In this document: piece by piece, positions 6,345 through 6,959 of the stretch
Position numbering within the stretch: position 1 is the stretch's first letter
Layout: every line of letters starts with the position of its first letter
Source of the DNA: an uncultured Rhizobiaceae group bacterium
Lineage (GTDB): Bacteria; Pseudomonadota; Alphaproteobacteria; Rhizobiales; Rhizobiaceae
Assembly (NCBI GenBank): GCA_938030645.1
Contig: CALHHQ010000299.1
Coordinates: 1-6,959 of the forward strand
Direction: 5' to 3'
Length of the DNA stretch: 6,959 bases
Position numbers and translations under genes: made by a program
The notes under the pieces: model-generated
Seen by the model: only the letters and a program-made list of their open reading frames with translations
Databases searched by the model: none
Told to the model about the DNA's origin: nothing

Positions 6345-6393
6345 AAGACGATTCTAACCGTGCTGGTCTTTTTCATGCCCGAAGCCTCAATTT

Positions 6394-6402
6394 TCATCCA
6401 CA
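6394..6402 (+). promoter_or_regulatory. DnaA-box-like site
   Basis: TCATCCACA differs from TTATCCACA only at position 2. It is about 50 bp from the paired boxes at 6325-6344, within the ppsR-hemE gap. Confidence 0.4.
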
Positions 6403-6500
6403 AACATTATGTTCGTGTTTGAGATCATCACATGTTCATAAGTCTTTGGATTTAGACGAAACCGTTCTTTTGATACAAAAGCAACCGTCTTTTTATGGAA

Positions 6501-6531
6501 TTGCTATCACCACTTAAATATCTGATATAAT
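6501..6531 (+). promoter_or_regulatory. Extended -10 promoter candidate for hemE inside the origin region
   Basis: TGATATAAT at 6523-6531 is a perfect TATAAT with the extended -10 TG one base upstream. TTGCTA at 6501-6506 is a possible -35 with a long 19-nt spacer. Transcription would begin near 6538 and give a leader of about 180 nt before the hemE ATG. AT-rich DNA makes chance TATAAT matches more likely, which lowers confidence. Confidence 0.4.
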
Positions 6532-6550
6532 TAAATAAATAGGTTTTTAT
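6514..6550. other. AT-rich segment, candidate DNA unwinding element
   Basis: 33 of 37 bases are A or T, beginning at TTAAATATCTGATATAATTA. It is the most AT-rich run I see in the window and runs into the DnaA-box-like TTATCCCCA at 6547-6555, an arrangement typical of bacterial origins. Confidence 0.5.
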
Positions 6551-6555
6551 CCCCA
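6547..6555 (+). promoter_or_regulatory. DnaA-box-like site adjoining the AT-rich segment
   Basis: TTATCCCCA is one mismatch (position 7) from TTATCCACA and lies at the right edge of the AT-rich run. Nearby, the minus strand of 6568-6576 reads TAATCCACT, two mismatches from the consensus. Confidence 0.4.
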
Positions 6556-6675
6556 TTTCACTTCACAAGTGGATTATTTTAGGATTGAATACATCGCAAG
6601 GCATTCTTCCTCACTGATCTGTTGAAAGATCTTGATCCCCGCAATCCACCGACTCTAATAATAATCAAATACAAT

Positions 6676-6693
6676 CAACAAAATTGGTTGTTG
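6676..6693. repeat. Small inverted repeat upstream of hemE
   Basis: CAACAA (6676-6681) and TTGTTG (6688-6693) flank the loop AATTGG, 24 bp before the hemE ATG. It overlaps one of two AATCAA motifs 10 bp apart (6663-6668 and 6673-6678). It could be a regulator site or leader hairpin; the short AT-rich arms could also arise by chance. Confidence 0.25.
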
Positions 6694-6717
6694 AAAACAA
6701 TTCTGTGAAAGACTCAA

Positions 6718-6959
6718 ATGAACACTCAAAAATCCAATCGACTTCTCATGAACGTTATCGATGGGGATTATTCAGGGAAGCTGCCAATCTGGATGATGAG
6801 GCAAGCAGGAAGATATTTACCAGAATACAAAGCCACACGAAAAGTAGCCGGCAGTTTTTTAGACCTATGTTACAATCCTGATCTTGCTGTCGAAGTGACA
6901 CTCCAACCAATTGATCGTTTTGGTTTTGACGCAGCTATATTGTTTTCTGATATTCTGGT
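6718..6959 (+). CDS. hemE: Uroporphyrinogen decarboxylase (partial, C-terminus beyond right edge)
   Basis: Decarboxylates the four acetate side chains of uroporphyrinogen III to give coproporphyrinogen III in haem synthesis, in the cytosol. Eighty complete codons are present. [15 protein letters not shown] (residues 23-37) contains the first UroD signature with the substrate-binding Arg residues; [35 protein letters not shown] (46-80) follows, with the conserved active-site Asp78 in FSDIL. The ATG at 6718-6720 is preferred: an in-frame TGA at 6706-6708 blocks anything longer, and the next Met (residue 11) would leave an unusually short N-terminus. The ribosome-binding site is weak (GAAAGA, about 6 nt upstream). 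It is divergent from ppsR across the probable origin, as in Caulobacter. Confidence 0.96.
   Translation, partial: MNTQKSNRLLMNVIDGDYSGKLPIWMMRQAGRYLPEYKATRKVAGSFLDLCYNPDLAVEVTLQPIDRFGFDAAILFSDIL

Larger units (their letters stand above)
6282..6717. other. oriC: Probable chromosomal replication origin (oriC) between ppsR and hemE
   Basis: A 436-bp stretch without a convincing gene. Caulobacter crescentus Cori lies beside hemE, next to the RP001/DUF299-type gene, and other alphaproteobacteria have origins near hemE; the same neighbours are here. The stretch contains four 9-mers one mismatch from the DnaA box TTATNCACA (6325-6333, 6336-6344, 6394-6402, 6547-6555), a 37-bp segment of 89% A+T (6514-6550) suitable for unwinding, three GANTC CcrM-type sites (6350, 6651, 6711), about what chance predicts, and small inverted repeats. 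Five minus-strand genes to the left and hemE to the right are transcribed away from it. No canonical CtrA site (TTAA-N7-TTAA) was seen. Origin function is inferred from synteny plus motifs. Confidence 0.65.

Noticed and set aside
6514..6534. CtrA site (TTAA-N7-TTAA) in the origin region
   Set aside because: Two TTAA half-sites are present at 6514 and 6531, but the gap is 13 nt rather than 7, and such tetramers are expected by chance in AT-rich DNA.
6663..6685. IHF binding site
   Set aside because: AATCAA occurs twice, but the downstream TTR is misplaced relative to WATCAA-N4-TTR, so it does not meet the consensus.
6684..6881. 65-codon plus-strand reading frame overlapping hemE
   Set aside because: It is out of frame with hemE, whose UroD signature is unmistakable.
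1..6959. Mobile element, prophage, CRISPR, toxin-antitoxin or defence system
   Set aside because: All long coding regions are conserved housekeeping genes in a known alphaproteobacterial order; no transposase, integrase, direct-repeat array or foreign-looking segment was seen.

Overview
The window is a piece of an alphaproteobacterial chromosome. It looks like Hyphomicrobiales (Rhizobiales) or a close relative with fairly low GC. Two things support this: the gene order hemE / DUF299 kinase regulator / maf / aroE / coaE / dnaQ / secB / fxsA / Tim44-like / mltA, which I recognise as conserved in that group, and the protein sequences themselves (a Tim44-domain membrane protein, a SecB with a Lys-rich N-terminus, and an FxsA with an acidic tail). 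I cannot name the genus. There is no sign of mobile elements, prophage, CRISPR, tRNA or rRNA, and no undescribed protein system.

Layout, left to right: mltA (minus, runs off the left edge at 1-596) and a Tim44-domain gene (613-1320, minus) form one unit. A 168-bp divergent promoter region (1321-1488) separates it from fxsA (1489-2004, plus), and secB (2129-2638, plus) follows. secB converges on dnaQ with only two bases between the stop codons; a hairpin with a T-tract covers both stops and a second, perfect 10-bp hairpin lies inside dnaQ. A tightly packed minus-strand operon then runs, in transcription order, ppsR (5430-6281), maf (4799-5395), aroE (3955-4806), coaE (3341-3958) and dnaQ (2641-3348). 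Its last four genes are joined by overlaps of 8, 4 and 8 nt. On the right, hemE (from 6718, plus) is divergent from ppsR and cut by the window edge.

The most interesting part is the roughly 436-bp gene-free stretch between ppsR and hemE. In Caulobacter crescentus and other alphaproteobacteria the chromosomal origin lies beside hemE, next to the RP001/DUF299-type gene. Here the gap holds four 9-mers one mismatch from the DnaA box consensus, a 37-bp segment that is 33/37 A+T, and an extended -10 promoter element pointing at hemE. The genes on both sides are mostly transcribed away from it. I call it a probable oriC.

Functionally the genes are housekeeping: replication proofreading (DnaQ), CoA synthesis (CoaE), the shikimate pathway (AroE), nucleotide-pool sanitation (Maf), PEP/pyruvate metabolism control (PpsR/PDRP), haem synthesis (HemE), protein export (SecB), membrane proteins (FxsA, Tim44-like) and peptidoglycan turnover (MltA).
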